A DNA stretch of 64,000 bases from Butyricimonas synergistica DSM 23225 (GCF_000379665.1 NZ_KB903368.1:248001-312000), one strand, 5' to 3'. Shown: positions 8,764 to 17,474, numbered from the stretch's first letter. Made by a program: numbers and translations. The notes: generated by a model from the letters alone, not told the origin.

Positions 8764-9933
8764 ATGTGCTGTAATCTGAGATTCTTATCCATTGTTATCG
8801 TGTTCCTCGTTGGCGGGAGCACTGTTTTTGCACAACAAAAAACGAAACGGGTTTGTGATACCATTCCTTATGAATATATTCACGATAAAATTGTTATTCC
8901 GGTGATCGTGAATGGGGTGAAAGTGAAATATATCGTGGATACCGGGGGACAGACAGGAACAATGTGGGAATATGCCCAAGAAATGGGTGCGAAGGCAACC
9001 GGGGCAACGACAAATATATCCGATTTGAATGGAGTGGGGCAGAATTTTCAAATGGCGACGGTGGAGAATGTCGAGTTAGGACCAAATTATAAATTGGCTG
9101 AACTTAAGACTATGGTATTGGGGATAGTCGGTTTTTTTGAAGATTTGGAAGTTGCCGGTATTTTGGGAGGAGATGCTTTTGCCCAGTCGGTGATCACGTT
9201 TGATTCCCGGAAGCAAATCATGGTAATTAATTACCCGTATCGTCCGGAAGGATTGAAAGTCACCGACGGGGTGGAAATGTTTACCGGTAACACGCATCAT
9301 TCTATCGTGAATATGGATTTTGGTGGCGTGGAAAAGCAAGTGCTTTTTGATACGGGTGCCCAAGGTTTTTTGATTATCCCGAAGAATGATTTTCAAGATT
9401 TGCAACAACGGGGCGTGTGTGAAGAAGTTGCAAAGGCTTATGGTATAAGTGGTGTCGGATTGGCGGGATTAAGTGATCCCGGAGATATTTATAAGGGGAA
9501 TATTCGGGAAATGACCTTTTTAGGAAAAAGGTTTTCTGATGTCGGGTGCGTTACTTCTATCGGAAGTACAACCATTATTGGCGTGGATCTACTTAAATAC
9601 GGGAAGGTTGTTCTCGATTACATGAGAAAGCGTTTCTATTTTTTCCCGTTTGATGATTCCGTGCAAGATATGGGAGGAGCCCCTAAAACGTGGAACGTGG
9701 GTATTTTGCCTGCTAACGGGCGTTTCGAAGTCACCACTGTGTGGGAAAGTATGAAAGATGAAGTTTCCTTTGGAGATCAGGTTGTTGATATAAACGGGAC
9801 AAGCCTTGCCAACTTGCCGATGAGCCAGTTGGAAATCGATAAGATCATGAACGCTATAGAAGGCGATACTGGGTATATTATCGTGGTGAAAGAGGGGAAA
9901 GAAAAAAAGATAGAAATTAGAAGAGAAAGATAA
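8764..9933 (+). CDS. Two-lobed retropepsin-like aspartic peptidase with PDZ-like domain (second copy)
   Basis: A 389-residue exported homologue of the preceding gene, with a signal peptide ending around VFAQ (residue 24). The lobes carry VDTGG (Asp59) and FDTGA (Asp196), so the paired aspartates are kept. A PDZ-like tail contains FGDQVVDINGTSL. It begins 6 bases after its neighbour and ends 2 bases before the next gene, so the three are almost certainly cotranscribed. Divergence from the first copy is high, which suggests a different cleavage specificity or a heteromeric partner rather than a recent duplication. Confidence 0.88.
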   Translation: MCCNLRFLSIVIVFLVGGSTVFAQQKTKRVCDTIPYEYIHDKIVIPVIVNGVKVKYIVDTGGQTGTMWEYAQEMGAKATGATTNISDLNGVGQNFQMATVENVELGPNYKLAELKTMVLGIVGFFEDLEVAGILGGDAFAQSVITFDSRKQIMVINYPYRPEGLKVTDGVEMFTGNTHHSIVNMDFGGVEKQVLFDTGAQGFLIIPKNDFQDLQQRGVCEEVAKAYGISGVGLAGLSDPGDIYKGNIREMTFLGKRFSDVGCVTSIGSTTIIGVDLLKYGKVVLDYMRKRFYFFPFDDSVQDMGGAPKTWNVGILPANGRFEVTTVWESMKDEVSFGDQVVDINGTSLANLPMSQLEIDKIMNAIEGDTGYIIVVKEGKEKKIEIRRER

Positions 9934-9935
9934 TT

Positions 9936-11204
9936 ATGAAGAATTTATTTGTATGGTTGTTTTTGTGTGTATTGCCGGTAGCGGCAAGTGCACAAGTAAA
10001 GAATACGGCGACAGAGGTGAAGGATTACCGGGTGAAAGACGGTAAGATTATTCTGGAGATGGTGGTGAATGGCGTGATTGCCGATTTCGTGCTGGATTTG
10101 GCCGGGCATAACGCAATATTGCCTGAGTATGTAGAGAAATTTAAGATAGATCCGAACGAGAGTGGTAGATTTAGTTATAATACTTTTCAATACAAGAAAG
10201 TGCCGACGAGCAAGAGCGTATCTATTGAAAGTATTTCATTTGGCAATAGTGTATTCGGAAATGGTGTCGGGGCGTTTGTGCTGGAAGATGAACCTTACTT
10301 GCGCAAATTGGGAGTTGCCGGAGTTGTGGGTGGATCGTTATTCCGCAATATTGTGTTGACGATAGACGGCAAGAGGAAAAGGATCACGATGAGTATGCCT
10401 TATCGTCCGAATTATATGAAGTTGGATCACCGGGCAGATATAGATTTAATTGTAGGTTCGGGTATCGTGTGCCCGATAGAAATAGATGGTGAAAAATATT
10501 CATTGCTGCTTGATACTTGGAATGATGGTGTGATTACGATGAACGAGGCTGACTTTGCCCGTTTGAAAGGTACGAATGGAGGGAATGCCAAAATGAGTGT
10601 CGGATATGGTGCTTCCGTACAAGGGGAACAGGCGAAGACGGTGAATCAATGTACCTTTGTTAAAAGTGATTTAGGGCAGATTACGGTTGTGGAAAATAAG
10701 ACGCTTCCTCGTTCTGTATTGGGTAATGGTATTTTAGAGAAAGGATTGATTTCCGTGGATTACGGGAAGCAAAAAGTGTATTTCCAACCTTTTGATCTGG
10801 TGGAAGTGAAAGATGATATCGTGAAGGATGATGTCAAGATAGAACCCGGCAAGTTAAATCCGATTACCCGGGAGTATTTCTTGGAGCATGTGTATGATTA
10901 TCGCACGAGTAAAGAATTTGTCTTAAAAGGGGATAAGCCTGTCGTGATTGACTTTTGGGCAACCTGGTGCGGACCGTGTATGCGGTTGATTCCGGAAATG
11001 GAAAAACTGGCAGAGAAGTATAAAGACCGGGTGATTTTCTATAAGGTGAACGCGGACAAGGAAAAGGAGTTATGCGGAATGTTTAATGTTGTTGCTTTGC
11101 CTACGTTGTTTTTTATTCCTGTCGGGGGAGAGCCGATTATTGAAGTCGGGGCTACTCCCGAGAAATTCGAGAAAATTATTGAAGAGCAATTACTGAAAAA
11201 ATAG
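9936..11204 (+). CDS. Fusion of a degenerate retropepsin-like domain with a C-terminal thioredoxin
   Basis: A 422-residue exported protein. The first 290 residues follow the two-lobed retropepsin plan of the two genes upstream, but the motifs read LDLAG (Asp54) and LDTWN (Asp193): the aspartates remain while the DTG turns are broken, so peptidase activity is doubtful. The PDZ-like tail is replaced by a thioredoxin domain (about 320-422) with WCGPC (Cys345, Cys348) and cis-Pro in ALPTLFF. The junction is continuous in one frame, with no stop or slippery run. The fusion ties the redox and protease parts of the locus together: it may bind a peptide and reduce its disulfide. Confidence 0.9.
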   Translation: MKNLFVWLFLCVLPVAASAQVKNTATEVKDYRVKDGKIILEMVVNGVIADFVLDLAGHNAILPEYVEKFKIDPNESGRFSYNTFQYKKVPTSKSVSIESISFGNSVFGNGVGAFVLEDEPYLRKLGVAGVVGGSLFRNIVLTIDGKRKRITMSMPYRPNYMKLDHRADIDLIVGSGIVCPIEIDGEKYSLLLDTWNDGVITMNEADFARLKGTNGGNAKMSVGYGASVQGEQAKTVNQCTFVKSDLGQITVVENKTLPRSVLGNGILEKGLISVDYGKQKVYFQPFDLVEVKDDIVKDDVKIEPGKLNPITREYFLEHVYDYRTSKEFVLKGDKPVVIDFWATWCGPCMRLIPEMEKLAEKYKDRVIFYKVNADKEKELCGMFNVVALPTLFFIPVGGEPIIEVGATPEKFEKIIEEQLLKK

Positions 11205-11208
11205 CGTT

Positions 11209-12321
11209 ATGAAAGGAATAAAAGTATTGAGTGTTATTGTTTTTCTATTCTGTGTTTTGAGCGGACAAGCCCAGGTGGCAGATAGATTACAGGAGTACGT
11301 GTTAAAGGAATGGAATGATTTTCAAATGCCGAAAGAAAATGCGATAGGAGCGATTTTGGTTAAACAGAAAGAGATCGGGAAATATATAGCAACTCAAGAC
11401 CGGGATGCCATTCTTGCCCAATTAGAAAATGGGAATCAGGTTATTTATCGGGTTGCAACTTTGTACAAAGAGGATAAAGACACGAAAATTAAAAAATCCA
11501 TATTGAAAAAAGTACTAAACAATGTAGATTTAAAGCGACGAGAGGTGGTGCATTGTGATCGTATGGATTTCCTGATAGAGAATTATTATGGTTTGAAAGC
11601 CATTATGGAGGGGGCTCCGGTAGATGAGGCATGGGGAGGTATGTGGTTCAACACGTCGGTTGAGACGATCGGTAATGAATATGATTACGCGAGATACCGC
11701 CAAGTGTTCGAATTGAATAATCCGGAACTGACACAGGCATATATGTCTTGTTTAAGGTATGTATTCCGGTATAATGGTTACACGAAAGGTTTGGAGGAAC
11801 TTCGACCGTTCTTTGAAAAATATATGCCGGAAGGGGATTTGAAGAATGAAATTGAAGGATTGTATAAAAGCTATTATCATCTGAGAGAAGGGGCCGAGGC
11901 TCCGGCTTTTACCTTAAAGGATTTCAAGGGGAAGGAACATTCGTTGGCTGATTATAAAGGAAAAGTGTTGGTCATTGACGTGTGGGCAACCTGGTGTGGC
12001 GGTTGTATCGCCAAGTTGCCGGTCTATATGTCCATGAGCCAAAAATATACAGATCGGGATGATATAGAGTTTATCACGATTTCAATAGACGACAAGGGGT
12101 CTTTTAATAGCTGGAAATATGCTTTGCCCCGGTTGAAATTGTTAGGTATAACTAATTTGTTAGCTTCCAAGGAAGAATGTACTTTCCAAAAAGATTATAA
12201 TATCACAGGGATACCCCGTTATTTTTTGATTGATAAAGAAGGAAAGATCGTGTCCGTCTATGCACCTACTCCGGGAAAAGCGTTCGAGGCATTGATAAAC
12301 AAGACACTAAATCGTAAATAA
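11209..12321 (+). CDS. TlpA-like thioredoxin, CGGC type, with helical N-terminal domain
   Basis: A 370-residue exported protein with a signal peptide ending near GQAQ (residue 22). An alpha-helical region (about 23-220) without a recognised family precedes a thioredoxin domain with WATWCGGC (Cys263, Cys266) and the cis-Pro segment GIPRYFLID. The Gly in place of the usual Pro before the second Cys changes the expected redox potential. It begins 4 bases after the fusion gene. Its counterpart in the paralogous locus is at 42364, again directly before the same unknown gene. Confidence 0.88.
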   Translation: MKGIKVLSVIVFLFCVLSGQAQVADRLQEYVLKEWNDFQMPKENAIGAILVKQKEIGKYIATQDRDAILAQLENGNQVIYRVATLYKEDKDTKIKKSILKKVLNNVDLKRREVVHCDRMDFLIENYYGLKAIMEGAPVDEAWGGMWFNTSVETIGNEYDYARYRQVFELNNPELTQAYMSCLRYVFRYNGYTKGLEELRPFFEKYMPEGDLKNEIEGLYKSYYHLREGAEAPAFTLKDFKGKEHSLADYKGKVLVIDVWATWCGGCIAKLPVYMSMSQKYTDRDDIEFITISIDDKGSFNSWKYALPRLKLLGITNLLASKEECTFQKDYNITGIPRYFLIDKEGKIVSVYAPTPGKAFEALINKTLNRK

Positions 12322-12328
12322 ATAAGAT

Positions 12329-13156
12329 ATGAAGTCAATTGTATATTGTTTGGTACTGTGTCTTGTCGGGCTGGGACAATTTGCTAAAGCTCAAGGCAAG
12401 GTGACAGAACAACAGAAAACCGAGTTTGCTAAAGGAAATCAAGACCCGAAGTTTTTAAAGGAATATATTGAAGCTTTGAAAGCGGATGGGCGGGAAGATG
12501 CGCTAAATGAGGCTGTGGACCGTTATCTGATGGCACTGCCGTTAAACGAGCGGTATGCCGGCGAGAATCTGACTTATTTCTTGGAATATATTAACGGTTT
12601 GAATGCGAAGTCTTTCACGGATGTTATTGAACATTGGGGAGATATTCGTTTAACGGGAGAACAGGCAGAGAAAGTTACGGAAAAGATAAATGACGTGTGT
12701 AAGACAACGTTTTTTCAATCTCTGTTCCGGGAAAGAGAAGGAATTGAATGTCCGGATGTAGATTGCTCCTCGTTGGCGGCAGCCTTGAAAAAGTCCGCAA
12801 TTCCGGTTCCGGGGGTGCGACGCCAGTTTATTGAAATGTGGCAAAGCTGGAAAGAGAAAAAGGTTGATGATATGATTTGTGCTTTTGAACAACTGTTTTC
12901 TTACCCGATTGTTACGGAGGCAAACGAAAAAAAGGAAGGTGCTTTTCAGTTTGATACAATGATGGACGGTGTCATCTTGGGAAATATGATGAATTATATT
13001 TTGGAAAGGTGTAATTTTGACCAATGTTCGAGCATGTTTAAAATTATAGACCAAGTTATCGAGAAGAATGGACGGGACGGATTTTGGAGCACGATCGGGA
13101 AATCAAGAGATAATTTTGAAGGAAAGAAAATGATGATGGAGATGGGGGAAGAATGA
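12329..13156 (+). CDS. Exported protein of unknown family, paired with CGGC thioredoxins
   Basis: I do not recognise this family. It has 275 residues with a signal peptide ending near AKAQ (residue 22) and a mostly alpha-helical composition. The mature start has the pattern TEQQKTEFAKGNQD...FLKEYIEALK, and several Cys occur (IECPDVDCSS, ERCNFDQCSS). A homologue at 43470 shares EQQK-EF-G-D-FL-YI-LK and the ...LEMW/IEMWQ..K. helix. Both lie between a CGGC TlpA and a lipid-anchored CGPC TlpA. The repeated Cys pairs make it a candidate redox partner, which is inference only. Confidence 0.8.
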   Translation: MKSIVYCLVLCLVGLGQFAKAQGKVTEQQKTEFAKGNQDPKFLKEYIEALKADGREDALNEAVDRYLMALPLNERYAGENLTYFLEYINGLNAKSFTDVIEHWGDIRLTGEQAEKVTEKINDVCKTTFFQSLFREREGIECPDVDCSSLAAALKKSAIPVPGVRRQFIEMWQSWKEKKVDDMICAFEQLFSYPIVTEANEKKEGAFQFDTMMDGVILGNMMNYILERCNFDQCSSMFKIIDQVIEKNGRDGFWSTIGKSRDNFEGKKMMMEMGEE

Positions 13157-13198
13157 TGATATTTATTAGCAATCGTGGAACATTAAAATGAACGAGAT

Positions 13199-14287
13199 AT
13201 GAGATTATTCATTGCTTTACTAGTGATTTGTTGTGTCGGGTGTACACAATCGTCACGTTACGCTTTTACCTTGAAGGGCGATCTGGATGGGGTGAAGTAC
13301 GGGAAGGCTTTTTTGATCGCTCCCGGCGATAGTGCCAAGATTTTGTACACGGCAGAGATCGATGGGGGAAAATTTGAAATCAAGGGTGAATTGGATGAGC
13401 CGGGATCATATATCCTGAAAGTAAACCGTCGGCAATTCTATTTTTTCATGGACGGGAAAAATATGGAGGTCACGGGAGATTATTCAAAATTGGGAAACCG
13501 GAGCGTGAAAGGTTCTCCTGCCAATGATTTGGATGAGGAATATAATAAGATCGCACAAGTGCAGTTTTATGGCGTGCGAAATGATTTGCTGAACGAGTAT
13601 AAAGTAGCGTTAGATGCCGGTGATCAGAAGTTGGCGGATGAAAAGATGACGGAAGCGTTGAAGGCGGAAGAGATTCAATATCGCTTGACGAAAGAGTTTG
13701 TCCAGAAATATCCGGATAATGTATATTCCGCTTATATTTCCGATGTGGTGAAAGGAGAAAGTTTCGAGAAGGGGAAAGAATTATACGATTTACTTTCTGC
13801 AAAAAATCAATCCTCTTGTTACGGGCGCTTATTAAAGAAGCACACGGATGACTTAGCTGTTTCGGCATTGGGTGTCCCTTGTCCGGATTTTACTGCCACG
13901 GATGAGTCTGGAAACAAAGTGACATTAGACTCCCAAAAAGGCAATATTCTGGTGTTGGATTTTTGGGCTTCCTGGTGTGGTCCTTGCCGGCAGGAAATGA
14001 AAAATTTGCGGGAACAATATGCCGAGTTTAAAGATCAAGGCGTACATTTCATGAGTATTTCCCTGGATGATTCCTTGGATAAATGGAAAAAGGCTTGCGA
14101 GGAAGAGCAGATCCCATGGATCAGCGTGAGGGACGATAACGGGTGGTCGAAGTCCGAGATTCGGAAATTGTTCGGGATACAGGCTATTCCTTTTATCGTG
14201 TTGTTGGATAAAGAGGGAAATATCGTTGCTAAGAATATCCGGAGAAATAGTTTACGGGAGAAAATTGTCGAATTGTTGCAAAAATGA
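13199..14287 (+). CDS. Lipid-anchored TlpA-family thioredoxin with DUF4369 domain
   Basis: A 362-residue lipoprotein (lipobox CVGC, Cys15). A DUF4369-like beta domain (about 20-115; GDLDGVKYGKAFLI and NRRQFYFFMDGK) precedes a helical linker and a thioredoxin domain with FWASWCGPC (Cys260, Cys263) and cis-Pro in AIPFIVLL. It probably works as a membrane-tethered disulfide reductase. The counterpart at 44261 has the same length and lipobox. The stop overlaps the next start (ATGA), which indicates translational coupling. Confidence 0.9.
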   Translation: MRLFIALLVICCVGCTQSSRYAFTLKGDLDGVKYGKAFLIAPGDSAKILYTAEIDGGKFEIKGELDEPGSYILKVNRRQFYFFMDGKNMEVTGDYSKLGNRSVKGSPANDLDEEYNKIAQVQFYGVRNDLLNEYKVALDAGDQKLADEKMTEALKAEEIQYRLTKEFVQKYPDNVYSAYISDVVKGESFEKGKELYDLLSAKNQSSCYGRLLKKHTDDLAVSALGVPCPDFTATDESGNKVTLDSQKGNILVLDFWASWCGPCRQEMKNLREQYAEFKDQGVHFMSISLDDSLDKWKKACEEEQIPWISVRDDNGWSKSEIRKLFGIQAIPFIVLLDKEGNIVAKNIRRNSLREKIVELLQK

Positions 14288-15396
14288 AAGTTATGAGGAC
14301 AAGAAATATTATTCTGGCTTGTATCATGTTGTGCAGTGGGGTATGTGCCGTGTTACCCGGTTATGCCCAGCAACAAAAGTCAAAAGATCAAATCGTGTTT
14401 GATAAAATATATAACGCTTATAACCGGATTCCCGGAGGATTGAATAAAGACGAACTGGTTCAAAAAGTAAATGAGGTTGAACGAGAGGTGAAGTTATGTA
14501 TGGATTCGCTTTCAGGTAAAGAAGCACGGCAGAAGGCGGAATTGCTTTGCTATAACGGCGTGTTGTGGAGTATGGGTAGGCTGGCGATTGAAACGAAAGA
14601 CGAGGCTTTGAAGAACGAGATCGCTCAACGGGTGAAAGGTTTGGATTTGGATTCCCCGTCATTGGAGTTACTGGCAGATGTGGAGAGAACAAATTTATTG
14701 AACGGGTATTTCCAGTTGTTTATGCCGGATCTTTCAGCGTTAAATCGGGCTACTTATGTCTTGTATAATATCAAGAGCGAGGAGGTGCGTAATCCTTATG
14801 TGTTGTCGACTTTGGTTACCGAGTTGAAGCAAAGGGGATACACGGATGAGGTGAATGCCTTGATGGAGGATATTGAACTGTGTTCCAAAACGGAAGCAAC
14901 CCGCCGGCAAGCGATAGAATTGAAAGAGAGATACTATCCTGTGCGTGCAGGGGCTATGGCTCCGGATTTCGAGATGGAGGATGAAAACGGGAAAATGGTA
15001 AAGCTTTCGGATTTCAGGGGAAAAGCTGTTTTCATTGATGTATGGGCGACCTGGTGCGGTGGTTGCGTTGCCGGATTACCTGCGTTCATTGCGCTCAAGG
15101 AACAGTACAAAGATCAGAAAGATGTGGTATTCCTGACCATTTCGGATGACGGGATTGAGGCAAAAGCCCGTTGGAAAAATTTCTTAAAAGAGAAAAAATA
15201 TTCCGGGATTGTACCACATTTGATTATTAATAAAGAAAAAGATCAGTTCACGGAAAATTATTGTATCACGGGAATTCCCCGCTATATCTTGATCGATAAG
15301 CGAGGAAAAATCGTGAACGCATGGCATTTCGGGGCTAATCATGAGTTTTTTCCATTCTTTTTTTCAATGGAATTGGAGGGGATGAACCGGGAATGA
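14284..15396 (+). CDS. TlpA-like thioredoxin, CGGC type (last gene of locus A)
   Basis: A 370-residue exported protein with a signal peptide ending near GYAQ (residue 28). A helical N-terminal part (about 35-215, with the conserved ATYVLYNI segment) precedes a thioredoxin domain with WATWCGGC (Cys258, Cys261) and GIPRYILID. The start overlaps the previous stop by four bases; Met at 14293 is an alternative. The counterpart at 45341 shares the ATWVLYNIRSE segment but has lost the first Cys. A long palindrome follows 24 bases after the stop. Confidence 0.88.
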   Translation: MKVMRTRNIILACIMLCSGVCAVLPGYAQQQKSKDQIVFDKIYNAYNRIPGGLNKDELVQKVNEVEREVKLCMDSLSGKEARQKAELLCYNGVLWSMGRLAIETKDEALKNEIAQRVKGLDLDSPSLELLADVERTNLLNGYFQLFMPDLSALNRATYVLYNIKSEEVRNPYVLSTLVTELKQRGYTDEVNALMEDIELCSKTEATRRQAIELKERYYPVRAGAMAPDFEMEDENGKMVKLSDFRGKAVFIDVWATWCGGCVAGLPAFIALKEQYKDQKDVVFLTISDDGIEAKARWKNFLKEKKYSGIVPHLIINKEKDQFTENYCITGIPRYILIDKRGKIVNAWHFGANHEFFPFFFSMELEGMNRE

Positions 15397-15420
15397 GGGC
15401 AATTCTTTTGTAATTACAAG

Positions 15421-15478
15421 GTAATCCTCCTGTGATCCGATCTCTACCCGGGTAGAGATCGGATCACAGGAGGATTAC
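15421..15478 (+). terminator. 58-bp perfect palindrome, probable operon terminator
   Basis: The two 29-base halves are exact reverse complements, with CCCGGG at the centre, and TTTT follows on the plus strand (15479-15482). In RNA it would form about 27 pairs with a 4-base loop. Its place, after the last gene of locus A and before the sigma-factor promoter, fits a transcription terminator. Such a long gap-free palindrome is unusual for one. Confidence 0.8.
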
Positions 15479-15538
15479 TTTTGGATTGCTTTGGAATATT
15501 TCATGCTGAAAAAAAAGATGAGTGTTGTATAAATTTTG

Positions 15539-15569
15539 TTTGTTTTCTAATTTTTAATACATATTTTTG
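15539..15569 (+). promoter_or_regulatory. Bacteroidota-type promoter of the first ECF sigma gene
   Basis: TTTG at 15539-15542, a 19-base spacer, and TATTTTTG at 15562-15569 match the -33/-7 consensus (TTTG-N19-TAnnTTTG) of the primary sigma factor of this phylum. The predicted start is near 15576, about 20 bases before the ATG at 15596. This suggests constitutive expression of the sigma/FecR pair. Confidence 0.7.
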
Positions 15570-15595
15570 TTTTTACTTTATAGGTCATCTGTATT

Positions 15596-16174
15596 ATGGA
15601 GAAAACAAACAAGATTAACGACTTATTGTTGGAGCGTCTGCAACGAGGTGATGAGCGGGCTTTTCAGAGGTTATTTGAAGAATTTTATGCTTCCTTGTGT
15701 TTGTTTGCAACTCGTTATTTAGGTGACCGGGAAGAGGCTGCCGATGTTGTACAGGATGCATTTTTAAAATATTGGCATCGGCATACTGATTTTGATGATT
15801 TTCGAAAAATCAAGTCTTTTCTATACGTGGTGGTGCGCCATGCTTGTTTTAATTTACTTCGGAACAGAAATTTGCGTTTTCGTCTTTCGGATGAGTTGAT
15901 TCGGGATTCGGAACAAGATTTCCAAAACCGGGTGATGGAGGAAGAAGTTCACCGTATTTTTAATCGGGCGATAGATAATTTGCCCATGCAAATGCGGACA
16001 GTTATTAATTATGCTTTGGACGGATTGAAAAATGCGGAGATTGCAGAAAAGATGCAAATATCCGAAGGTACTGTGCATGCTTATAAAAAGGAGGCTTACA
16101 AGAAGTTGAGAGTCAACCTGAAAGAGTATTATTACCTATTGCCTGTTGTTTTATTTCTCTCGGAGAAATGTTAA
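15596..16174 (+). CDS. ECF-type RNA polymerase sigma factor
   Basis: A 192-residue extracytoplasmic-function sigma factor. Region 2 is at about residues 15-90 (FYASLCLFATRYLG...ADVVQDAFLKYW) and region 4 at about 125-180, a helix-turn-helix with LKNAEIAEKMQISEGTVHAYKKEAYKKL. It should direct transcription of the adjacent susCD genes when released by the FecR anti-sigma encoded 94 bases downstream. The sigma gene at 34260 is a clear homologue with the same layout. Confidence 0.93.
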   Translation: MEKTNKINDLLLERLQRGDERAFQRLFEEFYASLCLFATRYLGDREEAADVVQDAFLKYWHRHTDFDDFRKIKSFLYVVVRHACFNLLRNRNLRFRLSDELIRDSEQDFQNRVMEEEVHRIFNRAIDNLPMQMRTVINYALDGLKNAEIAEKMQISEGTVHAYKKEAYKKLRVNLKEYYYLLPVVLFLSEKC

Positions 16175-16268
16175 TAAAGATTAAACATTTGATATCCGAC
16201 ACTCCCTAAAATTGCCTTTTTGTGTTCTAGTTAAAAATTAAAGAAAAACCGTATAACTAGAATACAAT

Positions 16269-17456
16269 ATGAATGACGATTTCTTTGATATTGCCGAATT
16301 GGTTAGTAAATATCTGACAGGAGATTTGACTGTCGCCGAGCAAAAGTGTTTGGACGATTGGTTGGGACTTGCTGAAGAGAATCGGGAGTGGTTTCGTTTG
16401 GTGACCAGTGAAGAATTCGTGAGTCGCAAACGACAGGAATTGAAATCGATAGACGTGCAAGCCGGGTGGAGGGCTCTTTCCCGAAAGCGTGCCCGGGGAC
16501 ATAAGCGGTCTTTGTGGATTGACTTTTTGAAGTATGCTTGTATGTTTATCCTCGTAGTATCCCCCGTAATTTACTTTTGTATGCAGAATACAAGTAATTG
16601 TGTGGATATTAATGCGATGCAAGTGGAAATTAATCCGGGGATTCCTAAAGCCATGTTGCATATGGCAGACGGTTCTATTGTGGATTTAGCTGTTCGTTCA
16701 CGTGATACTTTGAAAGAGTTGGATGGTACGCTTATCGGTTTACACGGGGAGAGTATTGTTTATAAAAATATGGACGCATCAGAAAATACAGATACAGTTG
16801 GTAAGGTGAATTTGTATAACGAGCTTGTAGTTCCCCGGGGAGGTGAGTTTGTGTTGGAGCTTTCGGATGGAACTTCGGTATGCTTGAACGCGGGATCAAA
16901 GCTTAAGTTCCCGGTGAGGTTTTGTGGGGATAAGAGACAGGTGGAATTGGAAGGAGAGGGATATTTTCAAGTGGCACGAAACGAGAAGATGCCTTTCGTT
17001 GTACAGGCTTCCGGAATGGATATAACGGTGTTGGGTACGGAATTCAATATATCTAATTATCCGGAAAATGCGGAGGTTCAAACAACTTTGATCAAGGGTG
17101 CGGTGAAAGTAACTAATTTGAAAAATGAGGATAGTTTCGTGTTGAAACCGGGAGAACAGGCGGTTCTTAATAAACAAAACGGGAAAATGACGGTGGCAGA
17201 AGTAGATGTTTCTTATGCCATAGCGTGGAAAGAAGGATACCTTCGGTTCCGGGATCGTCCGTTGAAGGAGATCATGGACTTTATTGCCCGCTGGTATGAT
17301 GTTGACGTGGTGTACGAGGATGAAGAGGTGAAAGACTATCTTTTCGGGTGTAATTTTGATCGGCAGGAAACGATTGAACCCTTGCTGGGATTCTTTGAAC
17401 GTACCGGGACGGTACATTTCAGAATTCGTGACAGGCAAATTGTAGTAAGTAAATAA
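16269..17456 (+). CDS. FecR-family anti-sigma factor
   Basis: A 395-residue single-pass inner-membrane protein. The N-terminal cytoplasmic sigma-binding part (about 1-85) precedes a transmembrane helix (about 89-105) and a periplasmic FecR domain (about 120-310; VPRGGEFVLELSDGTSVCLNAGSKL and GEGYFQVARNE). The C-terminal DUF4974-type domain has LKEIMDFIARWYDVDVVYED. It should hold the sigma factor inactive until the STN domain of the following SusC signals substrate binding. Two hairpins separate it from susC. Confidence 0.93.
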   Translation: MNDDFFDIAELVSKYLTGDLTVAEQKCLDDWLGLAEENREWFRLVTSEEFVSRKRQELKSIDVQAGWRALSRKRARGHKRSLWIDFLKYACMFILVVSPVIYFCMQNTSNCVDINAMQVEINPGIPKAMLHMADGSIVDLAVRSRDTLKELDGTLIGLHGESIVYKNMDASENTDTVGKVNLYNELVVPRGGEFVLELSDGTSVCLNAGSKLKFPVRFCGDKRQVELEGEGYFQVARNEKMPFVVQASGMDITVLGTEFNISNYPENAEVQTTLIKGAVKVTNLKNEDSFVLKPGEQAVLNKQNGKMTVAEVDVSYAIAWKEGYLRFRDRPLKEIMDFIARWYDVDVVYEDEEVKDYLFGCNFDRQETIEPLLGFFERTGTVHFRIRDRQIVVSK

Positions 17457-17474
17457 GTTGTAATTACATAAAAA

